A model generated the notes under the pieces. It worked only from the letters and a program-made list of their open reading frames with translations. It was not told the DNA's origin and did not search any database. The translations under genes and the position numbers were made by a program. Shown here one piece after another: positions 26,949-36,084 of a stretch of 64,000 nt of DNA. This DNA is from Campylobacter anatolicus (GTDB taxonomy: Bacteria > Campylobacterota > Campylobacteria > Campylobacterales > Campylobacteraceae): positions 310,001-374,000 of the forward strand of contig NZ_JAGSSY010000001.1 in assembly GCF_018145655.1 (NCBI RefSeq), written 5' to 3'. How positions within the stretch are numbered: the stretch's first letter is position 1; each line of letters opens with the position of its first letter.

Positions 26949-27806
26949 TCAATCCTGACTGATCTTATCTTTATAATTATTTAAGCTATTTTGTCGCTCT
27001 TTTAAAAATGAGCCTAATTTCTTTTTATTTTCTTCAAAAAATGCAGCAAAATCCTGTTCGTTTTTAATCTTATCCTCTCCAAAGCTATCAAGCATAACAT
27101 TTGAACTACCTACTAACACAAGATAACGGCGATTTTCATAGCTTAAAAGTACAAGTTTATTTAATCTATCAAGTGGCTTTTCATATATCACAGCAACTTC
27201 ATTGTTTTTATTTTTCAGTAGCCAGTTTATCGATTTCGTAGTTGTATTTGTCATACCAAATCCACCAAAACTAGCCTGTTTTTTAATAATAAATTTCTTA
27301 AACACATACAAAAATACAAGTAAAGCAAGCAATACTGCAAGTACTATAAAGCATCTACCATCTACAAGTGATTCTGAGCTAGTTTGTGTCGCTGAAGATG
27401 TTTGTATATTTGCACTAGCTTGCGGTATATTTGCTATATTAGTAGTTGTATTTTTAGGGCTTACACGTATACGAAGTCCAAAACCATCAGTAGTTTTTGA
27501 TGCATTCACAATGATCGCTTCACGTGAGCGGAGATTTAAAACGAGCGAGTTTTGTTTTGGTTTTATATCAAGCTCTTGCAATATAGAAGAATTTATACTT
27601 TTGCTAACTATCTGATCGTAATTTAGAGAATTTAGTATAAGAGAAGTCGTGTTTCGCTCACGCTTTTGAAAGATATTTCCTTCATAAGGTGCATCAAAAC
27701 TAAGCATAATATCAATACGGTCGGTACGTTCATAGATATTATACGTCAATAAATTTGATGCAAAAATTTGTGATAAAAATAGCAAAAAAACTAGGACGAA
27801 TTTCAT
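26949..27806 (-). CDS. Membrane protein of the fliN locus, unknown function
   Basis: A 285-residue protein with a signal peptide or first anchor (residues 1-16), a periplasmic-looking segment of about 130 residues rich in beta-type sequence, a Thr/Ser/Gln-rich linker near 120-145, one strong membrane helix (about 152-172) and a cytoplasmic lysine-rich tail. A protein of this type lies next to fliN in C. jejuni, which suggests a flagellar link. The cytoplasmic part (NKLVLLSYENRRYLVLVGSSNVML) resembles the FliO pattern, a membrane helix followed by a short cytoplasmic beta segment, so a FliO-like export role is conceivable. It overlaps fliN by 4 bases. Confidence 0.65.
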   Translation of the reverse strand: MKFVLVFLLFLSQIFASNLLTYNIYERTDRIDIMLSFDAPYEGNIFQKRERNTTSLILNSLNYDQIVSKSINSSILQELDIKPKQNSLVLNLRSREAIIVNASKTTDGFGLRIRVSPKNTTTNIANIPQASANIQTSSATQTSSESLVDGRCFIVLAVLLALLVFLYVFKKFIIKKQASFGGFGMTNTTTKSINWLLKNKNNEVAVIYEKPLDRLNKLVLLSYENRRYLVLVGSSNVMLDSFGEDKIKNEQDFAAFFEENKKKLGSFLKERQNSLNNYKDKISQD

Positions 27807-28129
27807 AAAAGCTCTTTTTTAAAGTATTGTATAACCGACTTTGAATCTAAAATTTCATTAATACGGATTGCTAAATTCCGCTCATAAACCATTACTTCGC
27901 CCTTGCCAAATATACGGTTGTTGATATATAATTCAACACTTTCACCAGCTGGTTTTTCTAAGTCTATAACCGAACCAGCTTCAAATTTAAGCAACTCATT
28001 TATACTAATATTTGTCGTACCAAGCTCTGCTATAAAATCAACACTTATATCCATAAGCTCATCATAGCTTTTAAAAAGTCCCAAATGGTCGTGCGTAAGT
28101 GCCTCTTCGGCAGTTATATCTTCACTCAT
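27803..28129 (-). CDS. fliN: Flagellar motor switch protein FliN
   Basis: A 108-residue FliN/SpoA-domain protein of the flagellar C-ring. The SpoA pattern is visible: VDFIAELGTTNISINELLKFEAGSVIDL followed by SVELYINNRIFGKGEVMVY and a closing RINEIL. It is short, mostly the SpoA domain, as in C. jejuni. It sits between the CheX-like gene (4-base overlap) and the membrane protein gene (4-base overlap), so the three are one transcription unit on the minus strand. Confidence 0.92.
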   Translation of the reverse strand: MSEDITAEEALTHDHLGLFKSYDELMDISVDFIAELGTTNISINELLKFEAGSVIDLEKPAGESVELYINNRIFGKGEVMVYERNLAIRINEILDSKSVIQYFKKELL

Positions 28130-28545
28130 ACTTTTTTATAACCTATCTGAAATGTGCGGTTTTTCATCTTGTATATAAAATTCTCATCAAGCTTAACAGG
28201 GAATTTGTCAACTTCACCTAAAAATTCAGGCGTACCAAGCTTATATGCCCCACTCTCACGCTCATTTAATAAATTTTTAGCTTTACCAATTATTTGGTTA
28301 GCTATCTCTTTGCAAAGATCGTCTAGATCGGCATCCTCGAGATCATCACGATCAAAAAATGCCTTTAAAAATAACTTTAAAGTATTGCGTTTAAAATACA
28401 GATAAAAATGAAACTCAGTATTCCCCTTATAAACAGGTATCGCAGCACCGTAAAAGCCTCTACCAAGTCTTGAGCCATTCTCTATCTCAAAGCCCAAAGT
28501 ATCGACACAAAGATGCCTAGTTGCAGTGTCTATAACCTCTCTCAT
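28126..28545 (-). CDS. CheX-like protein next to fliN
   Basis: A 139-residue protein. Residues 78-90 (LCKEIANQIIGKA) match the ExxN signature of CheX/CheC/FliY CheY-phosphate phosphatases, with E80 and N83 in the catalytic positions, and it has a CheX-like alternating beta/alpha layout. Its overlap with fliN supports a role at the flagellar switch, for example as a CheY~P phosphatase. In C. jejuni the equivalent gene is usually listed as hypothetical. The call is by motif and context, not by full alignment. Confidence 0.6.
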   Translation of the reverse strand: MREVIDTATRHLCVDTLGFEIENGSRLGRGFYGAAIPVYKGNTEFHFYLYFKRNTLKLFLKAFFDRDDLEDADLDDLCKEIANQIIGKAKNLLNERESGAYKLGTPEFLGEVDKFPVKLDENFIYKMKNRTFQIGYKKV

Positions 28546-28611
28546 TCTATGTCCTTAAATTTGAAAATAGCTCTCTTATTATACTTTGCATTTACTAAAA
28601 AGGCTATAAAT

Positions 28612-29373
28612 TTAAAAAGGATTTTTAAAAAGATGCTCTATCTCACTCATAAGCTCACTACCGCTAAAATTTGATGTAAGCCTAACAATCTCAGTGCCTA
28701 TGATCGCACCATCTGCATAAGACTTGACTTTCTTTACATCATCTGCATTTTTGATCCCAAAGCCTACAGCAATAGGCAAGTCACTCTTTTGCTTTAGCTC
28801 ACTCACAAGCCGTTTTAATCTTTCATCATCAGCCCTTTTTGATCCACTCACACCAATAGCTCCTATAGCATAGATAAACCCTGAACCCATTTTTAAAATT
28901 TTGTCACTTCTGTATGCTGATGTGACACTGATAAGTGGCACAAGTGCAATGCTGTAACGACTGCATAAATCAGCTATCTCATCACTCTCCTCACAAGGTA
29001 GATCAGGTATGATAAAACCGCTTACGCCAAGCTCAGCACTTCTTTTTATAAATTTCTGGATCCCATAAGCAAAGATAAGATTAAAATAAACTAAAAACAC
29101 AATCGGTTTACTAAATTTGCCTTGCACCTCACTAAGCATATCAAAGATCGTATCAGTATTTACACCATTTTTCACGGCATTAAAACTAGCCTCGGCGATA
29201 AGCTTACCATCTGCTAATGGGTCAGAGTAAGGTAGTCCAAGCTCAAGCAGATCGATACAACTCTTATCTAAATTTAACAAAAACTCCTTTGCATGTTCCA
29301 CACTAGGATGGGCCGCGACTATGTAACCGATATTTGCCTTTTTGCCTTTAAATGCTGTCGCTATCTTATCCAT
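28612..29373 (-). CDS. trpA: Tryptophan synthase alpha subunit
   Basis: TrpA cleaves indole-3-glycerol phosphate and channels indole to TrpB. The 253-residue protein has the active-site Glu in [15 protein letters not shown] (near residue 44) with D55 in the same motif, and the phosphate-binding GVSGSK and GFGIK segments. I place the start at 29373 (MDKIATAF), because AAAGGA lies 7 bases upstream; an upstream in-frame ATG at 29391 lies inside that ribosome binding site's own region. It overlaps the trpB stop by 8 bases, so the two are coupled. It ends the trp operon. Confidence 0.95.
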   Translation of the reverse strand: MDKIATAFKGKKANIGYIVAAHPSVEHAKEFLLNLDKSCIDLLELGLPYSDPLADGKLIAEASFNAVKNGVNTDTIFDMLSEVQGKFSKPIVFLVYFNLIFAYGIQKFIKRSAELGVSGFIIPDLPCEESDEIADLCSRYSIALVPLISVTSAYRSDKILKMGSGFIYAIGAIGVSGSKRADDERLKRLVSELKQKSDLPIAVGFGIKNADDVKKVKSYADGAIIGTEIVRLTSNFSGSELMSEIEHLFKNPF

Positions 29374-30550
29374 AAATTTTTCCTTTTTCATAGCTCATTA
29401 TAGTATTCATATCCTTATCTCCTCTGCCTGAAACATTAACGACGATAGTCTTTTTGCCCCCCAAACTAGAACAAAGCTTGTCTAAAAATGCCAAGGCGTG
29501 TGAGCTTTCAATTGCAGGAATAATGCCCTCTAAACGGCTCGTAAGACGCAGGGCATTTATGCACTCATCATCACTTATCGCTTCGTATCTCACTCGCCCT
29601 GTATCGTGTAGATGTGCGTGTTGTGGTCCAATGCCTGGATAATCAAGCCCAGCTGATATGCTATGAACCTCTTCAATCATACCATACTCATTTTGTAGCA
29701 CGATCGTTTTCATGCCATGTATGATGCCTTCACGCCCCTTTGTGAGTGTAGCTGCATGATATGCTGTATCTATGCCAAGCCCAGCCGCCTCAACGCCTAT
29801 TAAATTTACGCTCTCATCGGTTAAAAATTCGTTAAATATCCCAATAGCATTGCTACCGCCACCGACACAAGCGATAACATAATCAGCCTTTATGCCGTAT
29901 TCGCCCAGCTGTTGCTTTGTCTCACGTCCAATAATACTCTGAAAGTCTCGCACCATACTAGGATACGGATGTGGTCCTACAGCTGAACCGATGATATAAA
30001 AGATATTTTCTATCTCATTTACCCACGCTTGTATCGCCGCAGTAGTCGCCTCTTTAAGTGTTTTTAAGCCATCGTTTATACTTATGACATTTGCACCAAG
30101 TAACTCCATACGATAAGCATTTAGTTGCTGACGCTCTACATCTAAAGCACCCATATACACATCACATTCTAGTCCCAAAAGTGCTGCTGCTGTCGCACTC
30201 GCTACACCATGTTGACCGGCTCCAGTCTCAGCTAAGACCTTCTTTTTACCCATTTTTTTAGCTAAAAGTGCTTGAGCTAGGGCGTTGTTTATCTTATGGG
30301 CTCCTGTATGATTTAAATCCTCTCGTTTTAGATAAATTTCATGTCCGTAATGCTGACTCAAACGCTTTGCGTGATATAGTGGACTTGGACGACCTACATA
30401 GTTGCGAAGCAAGTCGTCAAGCTCATCTTGAAATTCCTTTGTTTTAGCGATACTCTCATACGCACTCTCTAGCTCATTTAGAGCAAACATCGCGGTTTCA
30501 GGCACAAACTGTCCCCCAAATTTACCAAAATATGCCTTTGCATTCATCAT
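29366..30550 (-). CDS. trpB: Tryptophan synthase beta subunit
   Basis: PLP enzyme joining indole and serine. The 394-residue protein has the PLP lysine in [11 protein letters not shown] (near residue 83), the catalytic Glu in AETGAGQHG (near 105), the phosphate-binding GGGSNAIG (near 227) and SGRGDKD at the end. Two adjacent ATG codons (30550, 30547) follow an AAAGG site; either may be used. In C. jejuni trpF directly precedes trpB; here a restriction-modification pair is inserted between them, so trpB transcription may have to read through it. Confidence 0.96.
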   Translation of the reverse strand: MMNAKAYFGKFGGQFVPETAMFALNELESAYESIAKTKEFQDELDDLLRNYVGRPSPLYHAKRLSQHYGHEIYLKREDLNHTGAHKINNALAQALLAKKMGKKKVLAETGAGQHGVASATAAALLGLECDVYMGALDVERQQLNAYRMELLGANVISINDGLKTLKEATTAAIQAWVNEIENIFYIIGSAVGPHPYPSMVRDFQSIIGRETKQQLGEYGIKADYVIACVGGGSNAIGIFNEFLTDESVNLIGVEAAGLGIDTAYHAATLTKGREGIIHGMKTIVLQNEYGMIEEVHSISAGLDYPGIGPQHAHLHDTGRVRYEAISDDECINALRLTSRLEGIIPAIESSHALAFLDKLCSSLGGKKTIVVNVSGRGDKDMNTIMSYEKGKIYG

Positions 30551-30649
30551 TTTGCCTTTATTAAATTTAATCTATAATTTTCTCTTATTTTATCTATTAA
30601 AACTAGTCTATTTTCACGCATAACACACCAAAATTTAAAGCCATTTAGC

Positions 30650-31659
30650 CTATCTGACTTTGAGTTTTTTTAGCTTTGCGGACAATGTATGCATATCATA
30701 AATTTCACCCTTATATGTCAGCCTTCCATCATTATTTAAAATAGCTATAAAATCGCTATTTTTTAGATAAAATTTCTCATTTATTCTGAAAAAGTCAGCA
30801 TCTATCATCTCACTCATACTCACTTTAGGTGGCTTTATATCAAATTTTGCACGTGCTATGTCGTTATCTATAAAAGTCTCTTTTTCAACTCTATTAAATC
30901 CAAATTTACATACTTCTCATCTTGTTCTATGCTGATATACTCGCGTCCAAGTCGCTTTGCAATAGCGGCCGTTGTCATCGTTCCGCCAAATGGATCAAGA
31001 ACCACATCACCTATCTTAGAACTGATCGCGATCACTCTATAAAGCAAACTTTCAGGCTTTTGTGTTGAATGTAGCTTTTCTCCATTTTCATCTTTAAGAC
31101 GTTCGTTTCCACTACAAACTGGTATTTTCCAAATTGAACCAAGTTGTCTTCTCTCGCCCTTTTCAAATAGACTTACCTCTATATTTTCATCATTTAACTC
31201 TTTTGCTGTTTTATAATTAAATGTAAATTTTGATTTTTTGCTTTTTGTAGCCCAAATTAACGTTTCGTGCGAGTTGTTAAGCCTTGTTCCCATAAAATTT
31301 GGGGTTGGATTGCTTTTATGCCAAATCACATCATTTATAAACCAAAATCCAAGCTCTTGCATAACCGCACCTATCGTATAGATACACTGCATACCGCCAA
31401 TAACCCATATAGAGCCATTTGGCTTTAGAATGCGATAACATTGCTTTAACCAATCTTTTGTAAATTTAACATAGTCATCATTATCTATAAATTTATTATC
31501 CCACTCATCATTACAGCCATTAAAATCGCTCCCCTCAGGACGTTTAAGTATGCCTTCTACTCTCATCCAATAAGGTGGATCAGCAAATATAAGATCAATA
31601 CTACTATCTTTTATTTTTTTAAGTTCAATGAGTGAATCGCCTTGTATTATACTACCCAT
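30650..31659 (-). pseudogene. HinfI-like N6-adenine DNA methyltransferase, frameshifted
   Basis: A beta-class DNA methyltransferase. It has the catalytic DPPYW motif (near residue 31), the HSTQKPESLL segment and the SAM motif DPFGGTMTTAAIAKRLG, closely like M.HinfI, which methylates GANTC. The open frame stops at 30868 after ...ELKKRLL. In the next frame the sequence goes on as NRVEKETFIDN... through IKPPKVSMSEMIDADFF to a stop at 30650, which matches the C-terminal domain of HinfI-type enzymes. One base appears lost near 30896-30898 (AAA where four A are expected); the end also lacks the last part of the usual domain. The ATG overlaps the stop of the restriction gene. The core could still fold, so loss of activity is not certain. 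Confidence 0.82.
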
Positions 31660-32454
31660 TATAAACCTTTTAAATTTCTACCAGTTGGAAATAACTCTAA
31701 TCTAAGCTCTACAAAATCACTATTATCAGATAGTAATTTTTTAATTATTCTTGGATGTCGTCTCTTAATTTCTAATAACGCCATTTTTATTTCATTGCTT
31801 GTATCAAAGTCAGGCACATTTAAGATTTCACTACTTCGCTCCATCTTGTTTTGCCTTAAATGAGCTATAAGCTCATCCCAAATATCGACCCTTTCAAATA
31901 AATCTTTAAAAATCTCCCTACCATAAAATAGTGAAATATTGACTTTATCATATGTGTTATTTTTTATCTGCTCCGTGTAATATTTTTTATTTTTTGTTAA
32001 ACTATCATCGCAAAACCACATACCTGCATTTATAAATTTATCTGGATATTTTACTTTAACTGCTTCTATCTTTTTAATAAAATTTAAGCATTGACCACGT
32101 TTTTTAGCACTATCGTGATCGTCTCTTACCTTTTGCTCTATCATATAAATTTCATTATTATCAGTAAAAAGCTGATCTAAATTTAAATTTTCTTCATTAA
32201 AATTAATACGTTTATCTAAATTTTTATATCCCATTTCTTCTATATATAAAGTAAAAATGTCCTCCATAAAATCACCAAATTTAATCTCAAAACTTTGAGT
32301 GATATTTTGTATAAGCTTTGTTTTTTGCATTAGTTGCCCTAAAAAGACCAATGTATCTTTTGGGATTTTCAAGCACGGTTAGCAAAATTTCATAGTTTAA
32401 ATCATCTCCAAAAATCCGCTCATTTAGTATTTTGCTAAACTCTAAATACGTCAC
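31659..32454 (-). pseudogene. HinfI-like type II restriction endonuclease, frameshifted
   Basis: The open part (237 codons from 32372) carries a PD-(D/E)xK-like active site: D in NLDQLFTDN and E-x-K in YMIEQKVRDDHDS. A better N-terminus lies in another frame: GTG at 32454, overlapping the trpF stop, reads MTYLEFSKILNERIFGDD to ENPKRYIGLFRATNAK, then hits a stop. The two join smoothly (...NAK-TKLIQNITQSFEIKFGDF) if the T6 run at 32321-32326 (A6 on the coding strand) is one base too long. I therefore read it as a single gene with a +1 frameshift. It directly precedes the methyltransferase, the usual RM arrangement. Identity as a HinfI-type (GANTC) enzyme is inferred from its partner. Confidence 0.75.
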
Positions 32455-33050
32455 TTTATCATCCTTATTATATTCTCTATTTTTTCTGGCACTTTTATAC
32501 CATTTTCATTCTCGACCTTTGAGTTTACATCTATAACATATGGCTTAAACTTGATTGCTTCAAGAACATTATCTGCACCGATACCACCAGCAAGAGCAAA
32601 GTTAAATTTAATATCTTTTAAAATTTCCCAATCAAATTTTACACCATTTCCGCCGACCTTCTCACCCTTGCAATCAAACATAATCATATCAAAACGCCCA
32701 CCACTCACATCAGGTAAGACATCGCTCACACTATATACTCGCCAAAGCTCTATACCCATCTGATGCAAATTTGCCATTAAATTTTCACTCACATCATTAT
32801 AAATTTGCACCACATCAAGCCCTACTGCTTCGCAGATATCAAGCACCTCGCATTCACTTTGCTGAGCAAACACTCCAACACATTTTTTTCCATATTTATG
32901 AGCTACATCAGATATGTCACTCCCTATTTGTGGGCTTACTCTTCGTTTGCTTTTAGTAAATATCACCCCTAGATAATCCACATCAAGCAAAGCAACTAAT
33001 ATCGCCTCATCTACACTTTTGATACCACAAATCTTTATAAATGGTTTCAC
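32451..33050 (-). CDS. trpF: Phosphoribosylanthranilate isomerase
   Basis: TrpF isomerises phosphoribosylanthranilate in tryptophan synthesis. The 199-residue TIM-barrel protein opens with FIKICGIKSVDEA (catalytic Cys near residue 8) and has the general acid Asp in MIMFDCKG (near 126) and the phosphate-binding LAGGIGADN (near 154) and DVNSKVE segments. Start overlaps the trpGD stop by 4 bases. The last codons now abut the restriction gene, so insertion of the RM pair did not damage trpF. TrpC is not encoded in this operon. Confidence 0.94.
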   Translation of the reverse strand: MKPFIKICGIKSVDEAILVALLDVDYLGVIFTKSKRRVSPQIGSDISDVAHKYGKKCVGVFAQQSECEVLDICEAVGLDVVQIYNDVSENLMANLHQMGIELWRVYSVSDVLPDVSGGRFDMIMFDCKGEKVGGNGVKFDWEILKDIKFNFALAGGIGADNVLEAIKFKPYVIDVNSKVENENGIKVPEKIENIIRMIK

Positions 33051-34669
33051 GAGCCACTCTTGCTAATATATTTGCAAAAATACTCATAAACACTGCCACT
33101 TTTTATCGCATTTTCTATGATAGGTTTTGCCTCTGCAGGGCTACTTACTACATCTGCTGTATATAATGCAAACATCGCATTTAACAGCACTATATCATAT
33201 TTTGCACCACGCTCTTCACCTCTAAGTGTGCGACGTAAAATTTCAGCATTTTCATCAGGTGTCCCACCCTCTATCTCACCGTGAAACGCTCGTTTAAAAC
33301 CAAACTGCTCTGGCGTTATCCTATACTCAAAAATCTTTCCATCTTTTACTTCGTGTATAAGTGTCTCATCGCAAATTGTGATCTCATCCATTCCATCCAT
33401 ACCATGCACGACTATTGCGTGTTTACGTCCGAGTTTCATAAGAGTTTGAGCCATAAGCTCATTGACCTCTTCAAGGTAGTTCCCTGCCATTTGGTATTTT
33501 AACCCTAGATTTGGATTGAGTAGTGGGCCTAGCATATTAAAGACAGAGCCTATTTTTAGGCGTTCTCGCACCTCTTTAACCTCTGCTGTAATCTTATGAA
33601 ACAGTGGTGCGTGAAAAAATGTTAGTCCAGTTTCACGAAGTCTTTTATGGTTTTCCTCTATCGTTTTAGCGATTTCCACACCTAAAGATACTAAAACATC
33701 AGAGCTACCACTCTTGCTTGTAATCGCCTTATTGCCGTGTTTTGCGACTTTAACGCCAAGTGAAGCGAGTATAAATGCAGTCGTTGTTGAAATATTTATC
33801 GTCTTTAGCTTATCACCACCAGTGCCGACTATGTCAAACATATCGCTTGTGTCAGTGTAGGTTATAGAGTATCTTAAGATATTTCGCACAAATGCTGCCA
33901 AGCTATCGGCATATAAGCTTTTTTCACTAATTAGCACAAGTAGACCGGCAAGCTGGACAATATCATACTCCTTGTCATTTATCACCTTACAAATAATCTC
34001 ATAGTCGTTACTATCAAGAGGAAATCCCTTTTGTAGTTTTGTCATAAATGGAGATAAATTTACTATACCTTGATCTTTTTTATTGCTATTTTGACACTCT
34101 TTAACAGTTTTAATATTTAAAAAATTCTCTAAAATTTTCTTACCATATTGCGAAAAATAGCTCTCAGGGTGAAACTGAACACCAAAAACATTGCGATTTT
34201 TCTCACGCAAAGCCATTATAACCCCATCATCACTTATCGCTAAGATCTCTAAATTTGATGGCACATCATCAACATAAAGTGAGTGATAACGCATAACTTC
34301 AAACTCACTCGGAAGTCCGCTAAAAAGTGGCTCGGTATTTAAAATTTTAATAAGTGAAGTCTTGCCATGAAGTGGAGTTTCAAGCTGCTTGATACTTGCG
34401 TTATTTACAAGTCCAATCGCTTGATGTCCTAGACATATCCCAAGTATAGGTACATCTAAATTTGCCTTTAAAATTTCAAGACATACTCCGCTATCACTTG
34501 GGTGTTTTGGTCCAGGGCTTAAGATTATTTTGCTTGGACGTAAATTTTTTATCTCATCAATACTTATCTTATCGTTTCTAATACATAAAATCTCTTCATC
34601 ACTTAGTTCACTAATGTATTGACGCACGTTAAAGACGAAACTATCGTAGTTATCTATCAAAAGTATCAC
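33047..34669 (-). CDS. trpGD: Bifunctional anthranilate synthase amidotransferase / phosphoribosyltransferase
   Basis: A 540-residue fusion. Residues 1-190 are the class I glutamine amidotransferase TrpG, with catalytic Cys in LGICLGHQA (near residue 78) and His/Glu in VQFHPES (near 165). From about 205 on is anthranilate phosphoribosyltransferase TrpD, with the PRPP site DIVGTGGDKLKT (near 284) and KHGNKAITSKSGSSD. The fusion is known in Campylobacter and enteric bacteria; it is not an artefact. It overlaps trpE and trpF by 4 bases each. Confidence 0.95.
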   Translation of the reverse strand: MILLIDNYDSFVFNVRQYISELSDEEILCIRNDKISIDEIKNLRPSKIILSPGPKHPSDSGVCLEILKANLDVPILGICLGHQAIGLVNNASIKQLETPLHGKTSLIKILNTEPLFSGLPSEFEVMRYHSLYVDDVPSNLEILAISDDGVIMALREKNRNVFGVQFHPESYFSQYGKKILENFLNIKTVKECQNSNKKDQGIVNLSPFMTKLQKGFPLDSNDYEIICKVINDKEYDIVQLAGLLVLISEKSLYADSLAAFVRNILRYSITYTDTSDMFDIVGTGGDKLKTINISTTTAFILASLGVKVAKHGNKAITSKSGSSDVLVSLGVEIAKTIEENHKRLRETGLTFFHAPLFHKITAEVKEVRERLKIGSVFNMLGPLLNPNLGLKYQMAGNYLEEVNELMAQTLMKLGRKHAIVVHGMDGMDEITICDETLIHEVKDGKIFEYRITPEQFGFKRAFHGEIEGGTPDENAEILRRTLRGEERGAKYDIVLLNAMFALYTADVVSSPAEAKPIIENAIKSGSVYEYFCKYISKSGS

Positions 34670-35940
34670 TTAATCTCCTTGCTATTTTTCTTAAATACAT
34701 TTACTACACTGGCTCTTTTATGACATATTTCAGTGTATTCGCTCTCTGGCACCGAATCATACACAATGCCAGCTCCAGCACCTACAAATACGTCGAATTT
34801 ATCATCATCAACACTTACAAATACCGCTGAACGTATAAGTATAGCCATCTGCACATCGCCATTAAAATGCAAAAATCCTATGCCACCACCATAGACATTG
34901 CGTTTTTGATCTTCTAATTCGCTTATGATCTGCATAGCACGAATTTTGGGCGTCCCACTCAGCGTCCCAGCAGGAAAGATACTGGCTAAAACATCAAATG
35001 CATTTAAATTTAATGCGAGTTTACCATAGACTTCGCTGACGATATGCATAACACTCTCATAATACTGAATATGTAAAGGATTTTTAACCACAACACTTTT
35101 AGAGCGTGCAACACGACCTATGTCATTACGAGCCAGGTCTATTAGCATTTTATGTTCACTTAGCTCTTTAGTGTCGTTTAAAAGCTCGTTTTTTAAGCGT
35201 TCATCTTCATTTGCATCAGCTCCACGTGCTCTTGTTCCAGCGATCGGTGCGACAAAAATTTGCTCTGATTTCATCTCAAAAACCAGCTCAGGAGATGATC
35301 CAACCACATCACCATAAGGTGTAGCAAAATGAAACATATATGGGCTTGGATTTGCCACGCTTAGCTTTTTATAAAACTCAAAGCTATCTAAATTTGAGCG
35401 AATTTGTAACTGTTTTGAGAGAACAACTTGAAAAATATCACCTGATTTTATATACTCTTTTGCAGCTTTTACTATATCTATAAAATGCTTCTTTTCAGCG
35501 TCTAAATCAGTTAAAATTTGATAAAATCTATCCTTTGTCGGCTCATTTTGTGCCTCAAGTGTTTCTAAAAATTTATAATACTTCGTCTCATCTCCATAAA
35601 ATGTGTAAATTTTACTCATTTTATCAAAGTGTAGATATGCCCTAGCATTAGCATAGATAAATTTTGGAAACTCATAAGCACTTTTTTCGTGTTCGTAAAT
35701 TTCTTCAAAATAGTGCACTCCTTCATAAGCAAATACACCAAAAAGTCCTGCAAATGGTGCTTTACTGTCCTTTACACATATGTCAAAATACTCCTTAAGC
35801 GAGGTCAAATTATACTCATTTGCGTCAATATAATAGCAGTCTATACCGATGATAGCTTGAGTTTTATCCTCTGCAAGATAGCTATTTTTAAATTTTTTTC
35901 TTAAATTTTCATAATAAAATAGTGGCTCTTTTAAAAGCAT
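34666..35940 (-). CDS. trpE: Anthranilate synthase component I
   Basis: TrpE makes anthranilate from chorismate with ammonia from TrpG. The 424-residue protein has the chorismate-binding core: GDIFQVVLSKQ, PSPYMFHF, AGTRARG, DLARNDIGRV and FPAGTLSGTPKIRAM, and the closing YGGGIGFL. I chose ATG 35940 because GAGG lies 6 bases upstream; a GTG at 35946 sits too close to it. It is the first gene of the operon. A TATAAT box lies at 35969-35974 and leaves only about 20 bases of leader, so there is no space for a leader-peptide attenuator. Confidence 0.94.
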   Translation of the reverse strand: MLLKEPLFYYENLRKKFKNSYLAEDKTQAIIGIDCYYIDANEYNLTSLKEYFDICVKDSKAPFAGLFGVFAYEGVHYFEEIYEHEKSAYEFPKFIYANARAYLHFDKMSKIYTFYGDETKYYKFLETLEAQNEPTKDRFYQILTDLDAEKKHFIDIVKAAKEYIKSGDIFQVVLSKQLQIRSNLDSFEFYKKLSVANPSPYMFHFATPYGDVVGSSPELVFEMKSEQIFVAPIAGTRARGADANEDERLKNELLNDTKELSEHKMLIDLARNDIGRVARSKSVVVKNPLHIQYYESVMHIVSEVYGKLALNLNAFDVLASIFPAGTLSGTPKIRAMQIISELEDQKRNVYGGGIGFLHFNGDVQMAILIRSAVFVSVDDDKFDVFVGAGAGIVYDSVPESEYTEICHKRASVVNVFKKNSKEIK

Positions 35941-35968
35941 ACGCACCTCGTAAATTTTGGATTACCCT

Positions 35969-35974
35969 ATTATA
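35969..35974 (-). promoter_or_regulatory. -10 box of the trp operon
   Basis: Minus strand TATAAT preceded by ACT and a T-rich stretch, 29 bases before the trpE start codon. The divergent TSUP gene is read from the other side of this 144-base spacer. Confidence 0.6.
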
Positions 35975-36084
35975 AGTAAAAAAGCTTTTGCATATTCTAA
36001 AATTTAAAAAAATTATTAAATTTACACCGATTTTACACAACTTTAAAGCCTTTTTGCTAAAATTTAACTTTCAAAGGATACAAA

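Noticed and set aside
30650-32454. Active HinfI-type defence system
   Set aside because: Both genes show frameshifts when read against the expected family layout, so activity cannot be claimed from this sequence.
33047-34669. TrpG and TrpD in one frame as a possible assembly fusion
   Set aside because: Fused TrpGD is normal in Campylobacter and both domains are complete with a plausible linker.
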